Shown piece by piece: positions 23,236 through 33,994 of a DNA stretch of 64,000 nt. The position numbers and the translations under genes are program-made. The DNA is taken from the NCBI GenBank assembly GCA_034387635.1, contig JAOANU010000001.1, positions 434,001 to 498,000 of the forward strand, written 5' to 3'. The stretch comes from Rhodosporidiobolus odoratus (Eukaryota > Basidiomycota > Microbotryomycetes > Sporidiobolales > Sporidiobolaceae). Every line of letters begins with the position of its first letter. The stretch's first letter is position 1. Under the pieces are notes generated by a model. That model had not been told where the DNA came from. It did not search any database and worked only from the letters and a program-made list of their open reading frames with translations.

Positions 23236-24165
23236 AACTACTGGCCGCCAAAAACGATGTTCCCATTCTTCACCCTAACCTCGCACGCCTAGACCCCATC
23301 CTCCACGTCTTATCGCCCTTCATCGCCTCTCTCCCATCGAATCCGCTGGGTTGACTCGCCAATACCCCCGATGTACAAGCGCATCTCTTGTCGCGCTTCG
23401 GCTGGTCGGTCGGCCCCCCCCCCCTACCTCCCTCCCTCTCTTGTTTCGTCTCCCTCTTTCTCGCGGTGTTCTCTCTCTCGTGATGTGCGGTCCCTTGTCG
23501 TCATTCCGGTTGCCATTTTTCCCCAGTTCCCTCTCTCTCTCTCTCCCAGAAAAGTGTTGTGGTTACCATCCCTCTCCCTTCTCCCCCCTTCCTTCTTTCC
23601 CCTATCTCTCCGCAAAGCAGCATTTCTCTTTTTCCGTTTACTCCTCCTCTTCCGGTCTACCCCTCCGCCTCCTCCCACCTTGTTGCACTCGCTCTCCCCC
23701 CTCTCTCGACCTTATTCCAGCTCGACTCTCGTCACTCACGCGAATCGTTGTTCTATCTTTCTTCCTTCCCACTTTTCGGAGCCACTTGTTGAGACCAATT
23801 TGTCTTCCTTCTTCTTCTTTCCCTCTCCCCCTTCCGCGTGTCGTGGGCGGTTATGATTGTGGGCTGGGCAGTGCGGGCGTTGTTGCATTGAGTTTGGGGG
23901 TCTATTTGCAGGCAGCAAGAAAGGGACGCGGACGCAGAGCCAAAAAAACTGAAAACTTGACGTTCTTTCCTGAGTTTAGCGAGCTATGTACGGTGCAGAT
24001 GTACATCCGAACCGGGGGCGTACTGCTCTCGCATTCGACTCAACTTCGTAGCAGCTCCGATAAGGAAACGATGAGTGGGGAAAAAAAAAAAGGGGGAAAT
24101 TGCACTCTGAATTTTGCTTGATCCTCCTCGCCTGCTCATGCTTCCACTGCGCCAATTCTTTTCGA
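23236..24165. other. Convergent 3' region, strongly pyrimidine-rich
   Basis: This 930-bp interval lies between the PUF stop and the F-box gene stop, which face each other. From about 23400 to 23850 the plus strand is almost all C and T, with short (CT)n runs. The open frame through it is a composition artefact. A short poly-A run with flanking purines lies at 24080-24095. It is best read as long 3' UTR sequence. Confidence 0.45.
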
Positions 24166-25561
24166 TCAAGCGTCGACAACCTCGACCCACACACCCTTCC
24201 CACCCGAGTGACTCCTCAAGCGTTGCTGCATTTCCTTGACTGCATCCTCAACAAGCTCCCTTTCTTCCTTCGCTACCCGTTCGCTTTTCCCTTCATGCCC
24301 GAGAACTTTCGAGCGCCTAGAGAGCTGTATGAGCCTCAGGTGAGGAAGTTTGGTACGAAGGTGAGTGGTTAGAAAGTCGAAATGGCTCTTGAATTCTTCT
24401 GCGAGAGCATGGGTCTTCACTTCCACTTCTGTGGCGTCGAGCAGGCGCAGGAAGGAGAGCTCGAGGTGATTAAGGAGCGGGAGGTGAAGTTTGGACAGCG
24501 TACAGGTGGCGGAAGAGAGGCACGGGAGAGATAGGGAGAGGGAGGAGAGACGGCCGAGGGGGAGGGGTTCGACGTCAGCCGGATCGGGGGTTGCTTCTAC
24601 CATCGCGCTCGAGCGAAGGAGGAGGGTAAGGTGAGTGAGAGCGGGGAAGAGCGAGAGGAACTTGAGGGTTGAGGTGGAGAGGGAGGGAAGGGACAGGATG
24701 AGGGAGGGAAGGGTCGACGCGAAGGCGGGTTTGAGGGTCAGCCAGGAAGGGTAGATGTCGTGCCCGAGCTTGTCTGGTGTACAGGGGATAGCCGACACCA
24801 TCGAAAGAGACCGGAGAGCGTAGCACTCGGCGAGGGCACGACGAGGAAGAAGCGGCTCGTTCTGCTTGAGAAGACAATCGTCTTCCTCGGTGTTGGTGCC
24901 GTTTGTCTCGATTGTGAGATGCTGGGTCCCCCTCCCGAGCGTGTGTAAGAATCTCGCAACCGTCTCCCCTTTGGCGCCCACGAAAACCCACTTCATACCC
25001 TCCTTTTCGGCAAGCTCGCGAAGAACTCCATAAGCTTCATCCGCATCCTCAGACAAGAGCCTCAGCTCCGGGTTCAACAACAGGCTCAAGAGGGTGTCCT
25101 GAGACTCGAAAGGGTCTTGATCATCGAGGTGGGGCTGGTCAAAAACGACAGTGGAGAGGGAAGGAAGCGAACGAAGGAGAGGGAAGATGTCGAGCACTTG
25201 GAGGTCAGAGAGGGGAAGGCGGATGGTGTGGATGTAGGAGGAGAGAGGAGAGCCCGACAGGTGCGAGTCGAGGGGGAAGTCGAGAAGGATGGAGGCGAGA
25301 GGAAGACAGGAGAGCCGCATCACTCTGACCATCCACTTGAGAGACAGAGGAGGAAGGCGTGCGCACCTCGAAGAGATGGGCAGCAGCGAGGTGTCGGCAT
25401 TCCTTGTTGACCTGCGAGAAAGCGAAGAGCTCGTGCGAAAGCGAAGACGTCGACGACGAGATGGCCCTGTCCTGACCAATTCGCTCCTCCGTCAGTGTGT
25501 TCTGGACCAAGTGACGGAATATACGCTGTTTGGCGATGGCGGGAATCGCGGAGAAGCTCAT
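24166..25561 (-). CDS. F-box-like, leucine-rich protein
   Basis: The N-terminus (MSFSAIPAIAKQRIFRHLV, then HELFAFSQVNKECRHLAAAH and LFE) has the spacing and hydrophobic pattern of an F-box, the module that links substrates to SCF ubiquitin ligases through Skp1. It is followed by about 400 residues of Leu-rich, LRR-like helices and strands such as LRSLPSLSTVVFDQPHL and LFPALTHLTLLLRSS. One short intron (acceptor CTCAAG) joins HLFE to WMVRVMRLSCLP in phase 0. The start at 25561 was chosen because the longer reading frame upstream lacks conserved character. The C-terminus ends VWVEVVDA. This arrangement is common in basidiomycetes, where it forms large lineage-specific families; the substrate is unknown. 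Confidence 0.65.
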
Positions 25562-25968
25562 GTCGAGGTCGAATGGGGGTGGAGGATGGAGGAGGAAAAT
25601 GGCAACTGGAGTGACGGGAACTGGATGCGAGTGGCAGTTGACAGTATACTGGGCTCGCGCGGAGTGGCTGCGCTGGTTGTGCAGGATGTACAAGCTGATC
25701 TAGTCGAGTGATTCAGACAAACTTAGGAAGCAGCTGACCTTCTCAAAGTCGATCGACCCCTCTCCCACTTGATTCAACGAGCTAGAGTATTCCCAGGACC
25801 AGTCTGACGGTCCGCTAAGCTACTCTAGGGGCACCTAGCTGAGACTCGGAAAACCACTTAAAAGGTGAAACCCAACTCATCACTCGACTTTCTCCTCTTT
25901 GCGTGACTTGTTCCCCTCCTCCCACGTACGCTTGCTTGCACCTCGCCACCGCTTCGAGCTACTCCATT
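25562..25968. promoter_or_regulatory. Divergent promoter region: F-box gene (-) and membrane protein gene (+)
   Basis: This 407-bp spacer separates two divergent start codons and should contain both promoters. A TATA-like cttaaaagg lies at about 25856-25864, roughly 105 bp before the plus-strand ATG. No coding sequence is supported. Confidence 0.4.
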
Positions 25969-26322
25969 ATGCCAGCTACAAACAACTGGTCAGTCCTCTC
26001 TTCCCCTCCTCCCTCTTCTCCCATTCCACCCCACTTTGTCGTGCTAACCTTCTTCCCCCTCGCCTCACCTCGCTCCGCAGGAACGACAACATCCTTCTCA
26101 AGGTCAGTACATACCTCTCCTCCCGCGCCCATGGCCTCACAGGCTCATGCCGCAAGTCGAGGAGGAAGCATCACATGACGCTGTGCCCGTCTTGGCTTGA
26201 CTGCGCCTCGCTTTGAGCCCTGAACTGATCGAGTGTACGGGCTGAGCAGGTGGCCAACATACTCACCTTCATCTTCCTCTTCTCGAGCAACACCTACGGG
26301 TCAGTCCTACCTCCTCCTTCCC

Positions 26323-26354
<32 letters not shown>

Positions 26355-27572
26355 CGGAATCCCCACTTGCCTGACTAAACCGCGTGCTCATGCTCTTCTT
26401 CGCCTTCCTACTCATTCGCTTTTGTACCATATAGAGCTCTGCAACCGCACTTGACCGGTAGGGATACTTACTTCACCCCAGCTTCCTATGTCTTCTACAC
26501 CTGGTGCGTGATTCTTTCTGCCCAGGGCGATCCTGAGCGATGTTGGCCTTCGAGACACTGTGTGCCCCGACGACTAACCCCGCCTTTTGTTGCTCTGTGC
26601 AGGACCGTCATGTGAGCCTGCTTCTTGCGCAACGCCGGTAGGCCGGAAACCCTGACTTTTCCTACCCCTCTCTCGCAGCGACTTCCTCCTCCTCGGCTAC
26701 GTGATCTACCAGTTCTTTGATCACTCGCGCGACATCGTCGATGGCGTCGGCTGGCTCTTCCCTCTCGTCGGCATCCTTAACGCCATCTTCGTACGTTATT
26801 TCCTCTTCCCTCCAGGCTATCCTTGTTGAGCTCATTCGCCTCTTTCTGCTTCTCCACCAGATCCACCTCTTCGTCACTCGCCACTTCATTGTCGCCTTCA
26901 TCTTTGCCATCCTCACGGCCTCGAGCGTGTCGACCGTCTACTACTCGCTCACGGCTACTTACAAGCCCAGGAGCGCTACCGACGCTATCTTTGTTCACGC
27001 GCCGTTCAGCCTTTGGCACGCCTGGTCGATCGTGACGGTCCTCGTGCGTGCCTCTTGACCCTCTGTGGCGTCAGCACCTCGCTCACACCGTTCCCACTGT
27101 TGACAGATCTCGGGCTTTGCGCTTGCGACTCAGTAAGCTATGTCACTTTGCTTCCCTGCATGCTGTGCTGACTCCCTTCCGTACCTTCACTCGCAGCGGC
27201 AACCACCACTCGCACCCTTCCGTGCTCTCCCGCGTCGCCGTCGTCGTCGCCGAAGCCTTCCTCGCCACTACCGCCGTCGGCTACGCCTTCCGCGACCGCA
27301 GGGGCGACGTCCTCGGCGGTGCCGTTCTCGTCTTTACCCTGTTCGGTATCTACGACCACCAGCATGACAAGGTGATCAAGTACTTTGCGTTGGCCAGTGG
27401 CATTATTTCGTTGCTTGCGGTTGTAAAGGTATGTCACTTTGTCGCTTTTCTTCCCAGTTGGCAAAGGTTGACTCGAAGCTCGCTGCTACAGTCCCTTTGG
27501 TTCACTCTCACTACTCGTGGGGGCGACATCAGCCTCGGTAGCGATGACGAGCGTCGTCCGCTTGTGGCGTAA
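25969..27572 (+). CDS. Multi-spanning fungal membrane protein of unknown function
   Basis: The reading frame only appears after joining many tiny exons: 20 nt (25969-25988), 22 nt (26081-26102), 51 nt, 69 nt, 9 nt (26603-26611), then longer ones. The product begins MPATNNWNDNILLKVANILT and has about seven hydrophobic helices. It contains FIFLFSSNTYGSLQPHLTG, RDTYFTPASYVFYTWTVIDF, GYVIYQFFDHSRDIVDGVGW and HAPFSLWHAWSIVTVLI. I recognise this as a conserved fungal family (TP-x-SWxF-W, VIDG-x-W-FPL and FVH-PFSLxH motifs) without an established function. It ends DDERRPLVA at 27572. All junctions are GT-AG and keep frame, which makes the model credible despite its fragmentation. Confidence 0.78.
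26326..26350. repeat. Poly-C tract of 25 nt inside an intron
   Basis: An uninterrupted run of about 25 C residues lies in the intron 26301-26434 of the membrane protein gene, between the donor GTCAGT and the acceptor CATATAG. Its exact length is likely to vary between isolates and sequencing methods. Confidence 0.85.
26603..26611 (+). other. 9-nt microexon
   Basis: The exon is flanked by TGTGCAG acceptor and GTGAGC donor. It supplies the W(partial)-T-V-I(partial) residues that join FYTW to DFLLLGYVIYQFF. Both neighbouring introns (26504-26602 and 26612-26678) have standard ends. Leaving the exon out would keep the frame but delete three residues from a predicted membrane helix. Confidence 0.65.
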
Positions 27573-27916
27573 ACCAGTTTTCCCTCTTCTTCTCGAATCC
27601 CATCCTCCTTTCCCCTTCGCCCCGCGCCTACTTGCTCTCTCTCTCCTCGTCTCGTCATTGGATCCCTGCTTGCCCCGCCCCTTTGGACGAAAACACGACC
27701 TTTTTCTACTTGTAGCTAATCCGCCTCTTGTCTCATTTGGAGTCCCCTTCTTTACGAATCGAATGAAATGAATGACTAATAGGCTACCTATGCGTCGTGG
27801 GGGGTCAGTGTGCGCGCATATATGAGAAGGAAATTGTGATACCCGACGGCGCTCACCTTGATCGCTTCGCTGGCTTCGTTCCGAAGTTGGTCGCTGTCCG
27901 CGCTTGCTCGTAAATC
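27573..27916. other. Intergenic between two plus-strand genes
   Basis: These 344 bp hold the 3' UTR of the membrane protein gene and the promoter of HFI1. A short tgcgcgcatatatgag element lies at 27811-27826 with a TATA-like core, about 95 bp upstream of the HFI1 ATG. No coding frame is supported. Confidence 0.4.
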
Positions 27917-30559
27917 ATGGCCACTCCACTTCCCTTACCAGCCTACACTCGCTCCTCCCTGCACCCCCACGAACCTCTCAGTGTCGCCTCTCTCCTCCCC
28001 TCTCCTTCCTCTCCACCACCCAAACGAACCGACCTCATCTCTATCAAACTGAGATTAGCAGCTCTACTCTCACCCTCCAAAGGACAGGCGTATTGGAATG
28101 CTTTGCAAGAGTTTATGCTAGGGAGAATCACGAGGGCAGAGTTGGAAGAGGTTATCGAGAATAGTTTTGGGAGGAATAGAGCAGAGGCGGGTTAGTCCAT
28201 AGTCCAGACCTGGTCTCTCCATTACCACTCCATCTAGTCGTCTGGTCAGCTAACGTTTGAGTGAGGTTGCTCAATGCAGTGAAATTACACAACGCCCTCC
28301 TCCTCTCCATCCTCTACAACACGACCAGACCCTACCTCCCCCCTTCCTCAATCCGACACTCAGGATTCAATCCTCGCGGCGGTGGTGGGTCTAAGAAACG
28401 TGGAGCATGGGGAGGAGGAGGAGGAGGAGGAGCAGGGGCAGGGGAAGAACCGGATGAAACGACGAACAAGAGAATCAGGTTGGTCAGAGAGAAGGTTATG
28501 CAGTTGGGGAGGAGGGAGAGGGGCGAGTTGAAGTTACTTGGGACGGGAGGGGGTTTGGGAGGAGGAGGCCTGGAAGCTCAATCCGGCGTGAACGGGATCA
28601 GTGGGGCGGGGAAGAGGAAAGCTATTTCAGCGGGAGGAGGAGGGGGTGGAGCTGGATCAGCGGGAGGCAAGGCAGGAATGAAGGAGGAAGAGGAAGAGAG
28701 GGTTAGGATTAGGAGAATCAAAGGGAGGTTGAGTGAGGCGGTTGGGGGGACTAGTTATGGGGGAGTTTTGGGAGTGGATGGGGAGGGGGTTAATGAAGGG
28801 GTGAGAGGGAAGGGTGGTGCGTTCGGTTTTCCTTCGCCCTTCTTCTTACGTCGTGTGGCTGACTCGCCGGGCTGTACAGCCCTCGCGCAAGAGTACCGAC
28901 GACTAGCCGCTCAGACTCAGCTCTGTTGCGAGAGCAAGGTGTTGCCTGACTCGGAAGGGATGAGGGATAGAATGCTGTTGCTGGCGTATGAAGCGGGCTT
29001 GACGGAAGGGGTCGAGTCGAGGGTGGCGGGGTTGATGGAAGGAGCTATCGAGGTACGCCTTTTCGTCCTGCCCAACCTTTCCGCAAGTCTGGGTTGACAA
29101 GTCCAAACTCCCGCAGGATCACTTGCAGAACATGCTCGCATCAGTCATCTCCCTAGTCAGAGGCACACGACGAGCGGTTCCCACTCCTCGCGCCTCGTCC
29201 TCCAACGCTTCATCCCTCGCCTCAACCCCCATACCTACCCAGTTCTCAACCTTTGCTCCAGCCGGTTCCGCTCCTCCCGCCCCTTCTATCTCTATATCTC
29301 TAGCGGCACCTTCCACTGCTCTCGCTGACGATGAAGACGAGCAACCCCCAAGACCTCTGCCCCTCACCATTGGCGACTTCCACGCTCTGTTCGCCATCTC
29401 CCCCTCGCTTCTCGGTCAACATCCTCACAGTGGCGCCGTCGAGCGGATGTACGCCATCCCTCCTCCTGACTCGTCCTCTGACGAAGACGATTCTTCCGAG
29501 GACGAGCAGCACGTTGCGCAAGCACAAGTCCGAACCGCAGCACAGAACAAAGCGCTCAAAGACCGAGAAGACGCAGAGGGAGATACAAAGATGTTGGACA
29601 TGCCGCCACCCAATGCGGCTATGGGAGGGAAACCCATGCATCCGGTTGTATCGTCCCTTGCGGCCTCTTCTCCTGCGTCGACAACGGGACAAGGAGCGGG
29701 GAAAAAACCTCGCTTGTCGCGCTCTCGGCAATCTTCTTTCTACGGCGGTGTTCGACCGATCCTCCCCGCCCTTCCTGTCCCATCCACTTCATCTTCCAGC
29801 ACGAACTCCGATGCCGCCAACCTGAACCCCTCATCCGCCTCTACCGGTTCAACCTCGACTTTATCAACCAGCTCGGGTCTCAAGAAGCGCTTCGTCCTCG
29901 ACCCAACTTCCCTACACGGCGTCCCGGAAGGACACCCCGATGTCCCCCCTCTCCCCTCAACTCCCGCACCACCCCCACCGCCGATCCTCACCGCCTCTTC
30001 CGCGTCTTCTCTGCCTGCTGCTGCACAAGCCTCGTCCGGATCAGGCGGAGGAGGAGGTGGTGGTCCCAACGCCCTCAGTCCAAAAAGTCTCTCCCTCCGT
30101 AACGCTCTCTTCCCCGAACTCGTGGCCCCTTCCGCTTCCTCCTCCGCCTCTACTTCGGGACTTTCGGCACCAGGAGCGGCAACCGCTATTCAAAGTAGTC
30201 TGGGGGTACCTCCCCCTCCTGGTACAGCGGGGGGAGATGGGAATGGAACGACGGATGCGGGCGAGTCGGATTCGGAGGTTGAGGGGGGAGGAGGGGGGAA
30301 ACCTCCTGCGGCGGGTGCGGGAGCTGGCGTAGGAGGTGGGGGGTTGAAGATCAAGCTAGGATCTTCGGTTGGGCCAGGTCAAAGTGAGCTTGGTCCTGGT
30401 GCGGCAGGACAGAAAGCCGGCGCGGCGACTGTAGGAGGAGGAGGAGGAGGAACGAAGCAGAGTACGAATAATGCGAATGAACGGGATAAGGACGCGGGTA
30501 GGAAATTGTGGGAGGTGGTGGATAGTGTCAGGTTGTTGGATGGGGTGTTGGAGCCTTGA
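27917..30559 (+). CDS. HFI1: SAGA complex subunit Hfi1/Ada1 (TADA1)
   Basis: Hfi1/Ada1 carries a histone fold that pairs with Taf12 in the SAGA coactivator. The family signature is in the first exon: ISIKLRLAALLSPSKGQAYW, then LQEFMLGRITRAELEEVIEN, followed across an intron by VKLHNALLLSILYNTTRPY. A histone-fold-like stretch follows: GKGALAQEYRRLAAQ, MRDRMLLLAYEAGLTEGVES, then AIEDHLQNMLASVISLVRGT. Between and after these, the protein is Gly/Ala/Ser/Pro low-complexity, including glycine runs and acidic SSDEDDSSEDE. The start at 27917 (AATCATGGCC) is the first good ATG. At least three introns are required; one, beginning at the GTGCGT near 28817, joins GKG to ALAQEY without frame change. The long Ser/Ala/Gly C-terminal region is poorly conserved. 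Confidence 0.8.
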
Positions 30560-31334
30560 ATGGGGTTTTGGCGATAGGGAGGAACAGAACAGATAAGGGA
30601 TTATGGCGAGGAGATGAGAAGAAGAATTACAGTATGTTGTCGTATTCTCTCGCGGGCAGCTCGGGAGTCTCCTGTGCTCGCTGGTCCTGGGCAAGTCTAC
30701 TTGGGGAACAGTTCGTGGGTAGTGTGGGTTGTTCCCACATTGTCGAAATTGTCAGTTTCTTTGCTCTTTTCCGCCCAGACCTATCTTTCGCCCCGGTCAT
30801 GCGCTTACTCTTGCTTTGCGTCATGTCGCCCAGCTGCCTCCCTTAAACGGACTCCTTCGCTGCTCGCCCCTTTCAGCTGCCTGCTCGTCTCCGTCAGCTC
30901 TTTTCTCTCAACTTATGCCGCTGCTGCCCAGGCCCGGATACGTGACGACCGCGGAGAGCTATACGTAACCTCCCGGTACCAGCAGAATCGCTAAGCCAAT
31001 CGCGAAGAACCAAATACAGAGCTAGCCAGAAAGCAAATGCGCTTTTTTCCCGTCCATGATCCGCTAAACCGCGCGACCTGGACCACACAGGAAACGAAAC
31101 GCCAGAGTTCATGTAAAGAAGCTGCAATGCAAAGGCTAATGACACATGAATGCGATTCAAGTGAAGAAGCGAGTCTATGTCATGAGATCTAGAGTAGTAG
31201 TATGTACACTGGTATATGGTCAACTTCTATTCTACGTCGGGGTGCCGATCACCGTCTAACAAGCGTCTAAACCATTATCCTGAGCGCAACGAGCCGCCCG
31301 GCATACAGACCTCCTTCGGTCCTCCCGCTCCAGC
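30560..31334. other. Convergent 3' region between HFI1 and the MFS gene
   Basis: These 775 bp lie between two facing stop codons. I see no supported gene, repeat or RNA. The sequence is expected to be 3' UTR and terminator sequence for both genes. Confidence 0.4.
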
Positions 31335-33994
31335 TTAGATGAAGCTACCCGTCGCCTGCGCCTCGGCCGAGACCTTAGCGCGTTCATTGTTCTTCTCATT
31401 ATCCGGCGACTGCTTCTGCTGCTCAAGCTCATCGCCAGCCGACGCGAACTTGGACTTCTCGCGAAGCTTCTCGCCCTTGAAGAAAAGGACGTAGGGGAGG
31501 GGAAGAGCGAGGGAGGCGAGGAGGGCGAGGAAGAGGAGGGCGTATTGGGGACCGTGCATGCCGTGGAGCATGTAGTTGGCGAAGAGGGGGGTCGAGGCAC
31601 CGAACATGTTACGGAGGAGACCTTGGCCGGCGATGGCGGAAGAGGCGTATTCCGGGTAGGCGTCGGCGGTGTAGTTGTAGGTGGCGTTAAAGATGTGATA
31701 GATACCGACGAGAATGAGGACGAGGGCAATCATGGGGGCGATCTGCGAGGAGAGGAGAGACAGAATGAGCGACTGCAGCAGGAGGCAACCACGAGAGAAA
31801 CCTGAGAAAAGCTTACCCAGTGAATGAACGCGTACTGAGTGAAGGCGAAGATGAATAGACCAGCAGGCAGAGCCCAGGCAAAGTACATGGCACCCCAAAG
31901 ACGGTACTCGGGGATGGGAATGCCGCCGTTTTCGTCACGCTTGCGGTCGTAAAAGTTGTCGGCCCAGCGGGAGGTACCGAATCCGATGAAGCAGCCGAGG
32001 ATGAGGGGGATGTAGGCTGCATGAGCGATGCGGATTAGTAAGCAGGTGGCCGAGGCGCAGGGTGTAGGGAGGACATAGAGGACTTACCAAGACCGGTGTT
32101 GCCTTCGCTCCAGCCGTGGTTCTCTTGGAAGCAGAGAGGAATAGCGGAAAGGAAGAGGAAGCTAAGAGCGGGGAGAAGAGGGTATGCAAGGTACGCAAGG
32201 TCGTCAGTATGAGCAAGAGAACAAAAGGGCGTCGAAAGGCAACATACGTGATACCCCAAGCATAGGCTGTGGATGAAGTCGAGGGTCAGCCGAAGAAGTG
32301 TGGAAAGTACAGAGGCGAAACATACCGATCCAGAGACCGAAGGCAAGGACGACAGGCTCGCGGGCGAGGAGCTTGAAAGAACGAGTACAGGATTCCTTGA
32401 GCAAGTCCTTGACGTTCTCGTTCTCAAGCTCCATAGGGGCACGGATATTGGTCTTGCCGGTCTCCTTGCTGTGAACAGGTGATGAAGGATAAGTACTGAG
32501 CGAGAAATAGAAGAAGCTGAGCTAAAAAGGGTGACGAACCGCAGCTTTTTCGCGCGGTCGAGGAGAACCTTGGCACCACGGGTCTCCTTGAGCAGGAATA
32601 CCTCGGCAATGAGGAGGCAACCCTGTCAAATGCAAGCAAGAAGCAAGTCAATCGCTGCAGTGCACGTAGTGTCATCAAAAACGCGGCTCACATTGGCAAT
32701 CATGTGGATCCACTCGATCTGCGATACAAGCAAGACGCATCGTTAGCAGCCGTGGGTGACTCGCAGGTGTGCGCGCTCGGCAGCAAGCGCGGGTGATACT
32801 CGAGCGGGAAGAACGAACCCAGCGCCAGCCGATAGTCTCGTCAATGTAACCGCAGTACAGCGGAGCGGCGATGGTACCGAAGATGGCAACGAAGGTGAAG
32901 CAAGACATGGGGATACCACGTTCGCGAGTGTTCCCTGCAAGAGAGCAGAAAAGCCGTGTAAGCCCGGAGAACGTGAAAGGTCTCAAATAGATTGAGTACT
33001 TACAGATGTCGGCAAGAGTTCCACCGACGAGAATGGTACCGCAAGAACCGAAGAGACCGGAGAGAAGACGGCCGACAATCTCAGAACCGATGTTTGGTCC
33101 GAGGGCCAGGAGCAGGAAGACGAGGGTGAAGCAGAGGTAGGCCGAGAGGTACACCTCACGACGACCGATCTGCTCGCAGAGAGGGGCAAGGAAGAGAGGG
33201 GCGATGGCGCAGGCGGCGTTGAAGGTGAACATGCCCTGTGAAGAAGAAAGAGGAAAAACAGAGGGTCAATTGATCGGCACGACGGCAGCGTCGTAAGGGA
33301 CAAGCCCGGGATGAGACATACGACTTGTCCCACAACGTTGATGGTTCCAAACTCGTCGACCATGCGACCGATACCAGACGAAAAAGCGGTCGTGGACAGA
33401 CCGATGTTGCAGGTCATGGCACAGAGGAGGAAAGTCTGTAAAGCAAGGAACAGATCAGTCGCCGGTCACAGCCTCAACGCGAAACGGAACGTACAATGAG
33501 CCATTTCCGAGGCTTGGGCCAGTTGAGGGGGTTCTAGTCGAGGAACGTAAGCAAAGGTTTCATAAACGATGGGCAGAAGCCGCCTACTTCGGGATCGCCC
33601 TCCTCGAACTTGACAAGCACAATCTTATTCTTGTCGAGGCCATCGAGGTCATGCTTGCCACCCTTTTCGAGGTCGGCATGGTCCTGATCGGAGTAGGGCA
33701 GGGTCAATCAATCACAGTCAAAAAAGGAGCAAAGAGGCAGCGCACCTGACCACCGACAGCAGTGAGTGACGAGCGATGCGTAGACGGGTTGGCAGACGTT
33801 GGAGGAGAGCCTCCCTCGGCTTCGCCATCCTCTCTCAGGTCACGAAGCACCTTGCCGCCCTTAGCACCCTTGCCGCCCTTCTTCCAGATCTTCCCCTTCT
33901 TAGTTGGCCCACCCGGCACGTGTTCTAACCGTTCGTCGTCGGCGTCGGGGAAGAGGGACGCGTTGATGGAAGTCTCCTTCAGTCCGTGAGGCAT
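31335..33994 (-). CDS. MFS transporter, DHA1 drug/polyamine:H+ antiporter type
   Basis: The protein starts MPHGLKETSINASLFPDAD, followed by a Lys/Gly-rich cytosolic tail. The signature NPLNWPKPRKWLITFLLCAM that opens membrane segment 1 in fungal DHA1 exporters is present. Then come the motif-A-like loop LCEQIGRREVYL, RLLSGLFGSCGTILVGGTLA, DIWNTRERGIPMSCFTFVA and the charged central loop VFLLKETRGAKVLLDRAKKL. The C-terminal half includes LVGIYHIFNATYNYTADAYP and FGASTPLFANYMLHGMHGPQ, giving about twelve helices in all, and ends SAEAQATGSFI. At least ten short introns are inferred. Such pumps export drugs, polyamines or bicyclomycin-like compounds across the plasma membrane; the substrate is not predictable. 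Confidence 0.85.

Noticed and set aside
23985..24012. UGUA-containing elements downstream of the PUF gene (tgtac twice), possible self-regulation by Puf4
   Set aside because: Neither copy matches the full Puf4 or Puf3 consensus, and such four-base cores occur often by chance.
23351..24121. Plus-strand open frame of about 256 codons after the PUF gene
   Set aside because: Produced by a C/T-only tract (Ser, Leu, Pro and Phe only); it behaves as 3' UTR sequence.
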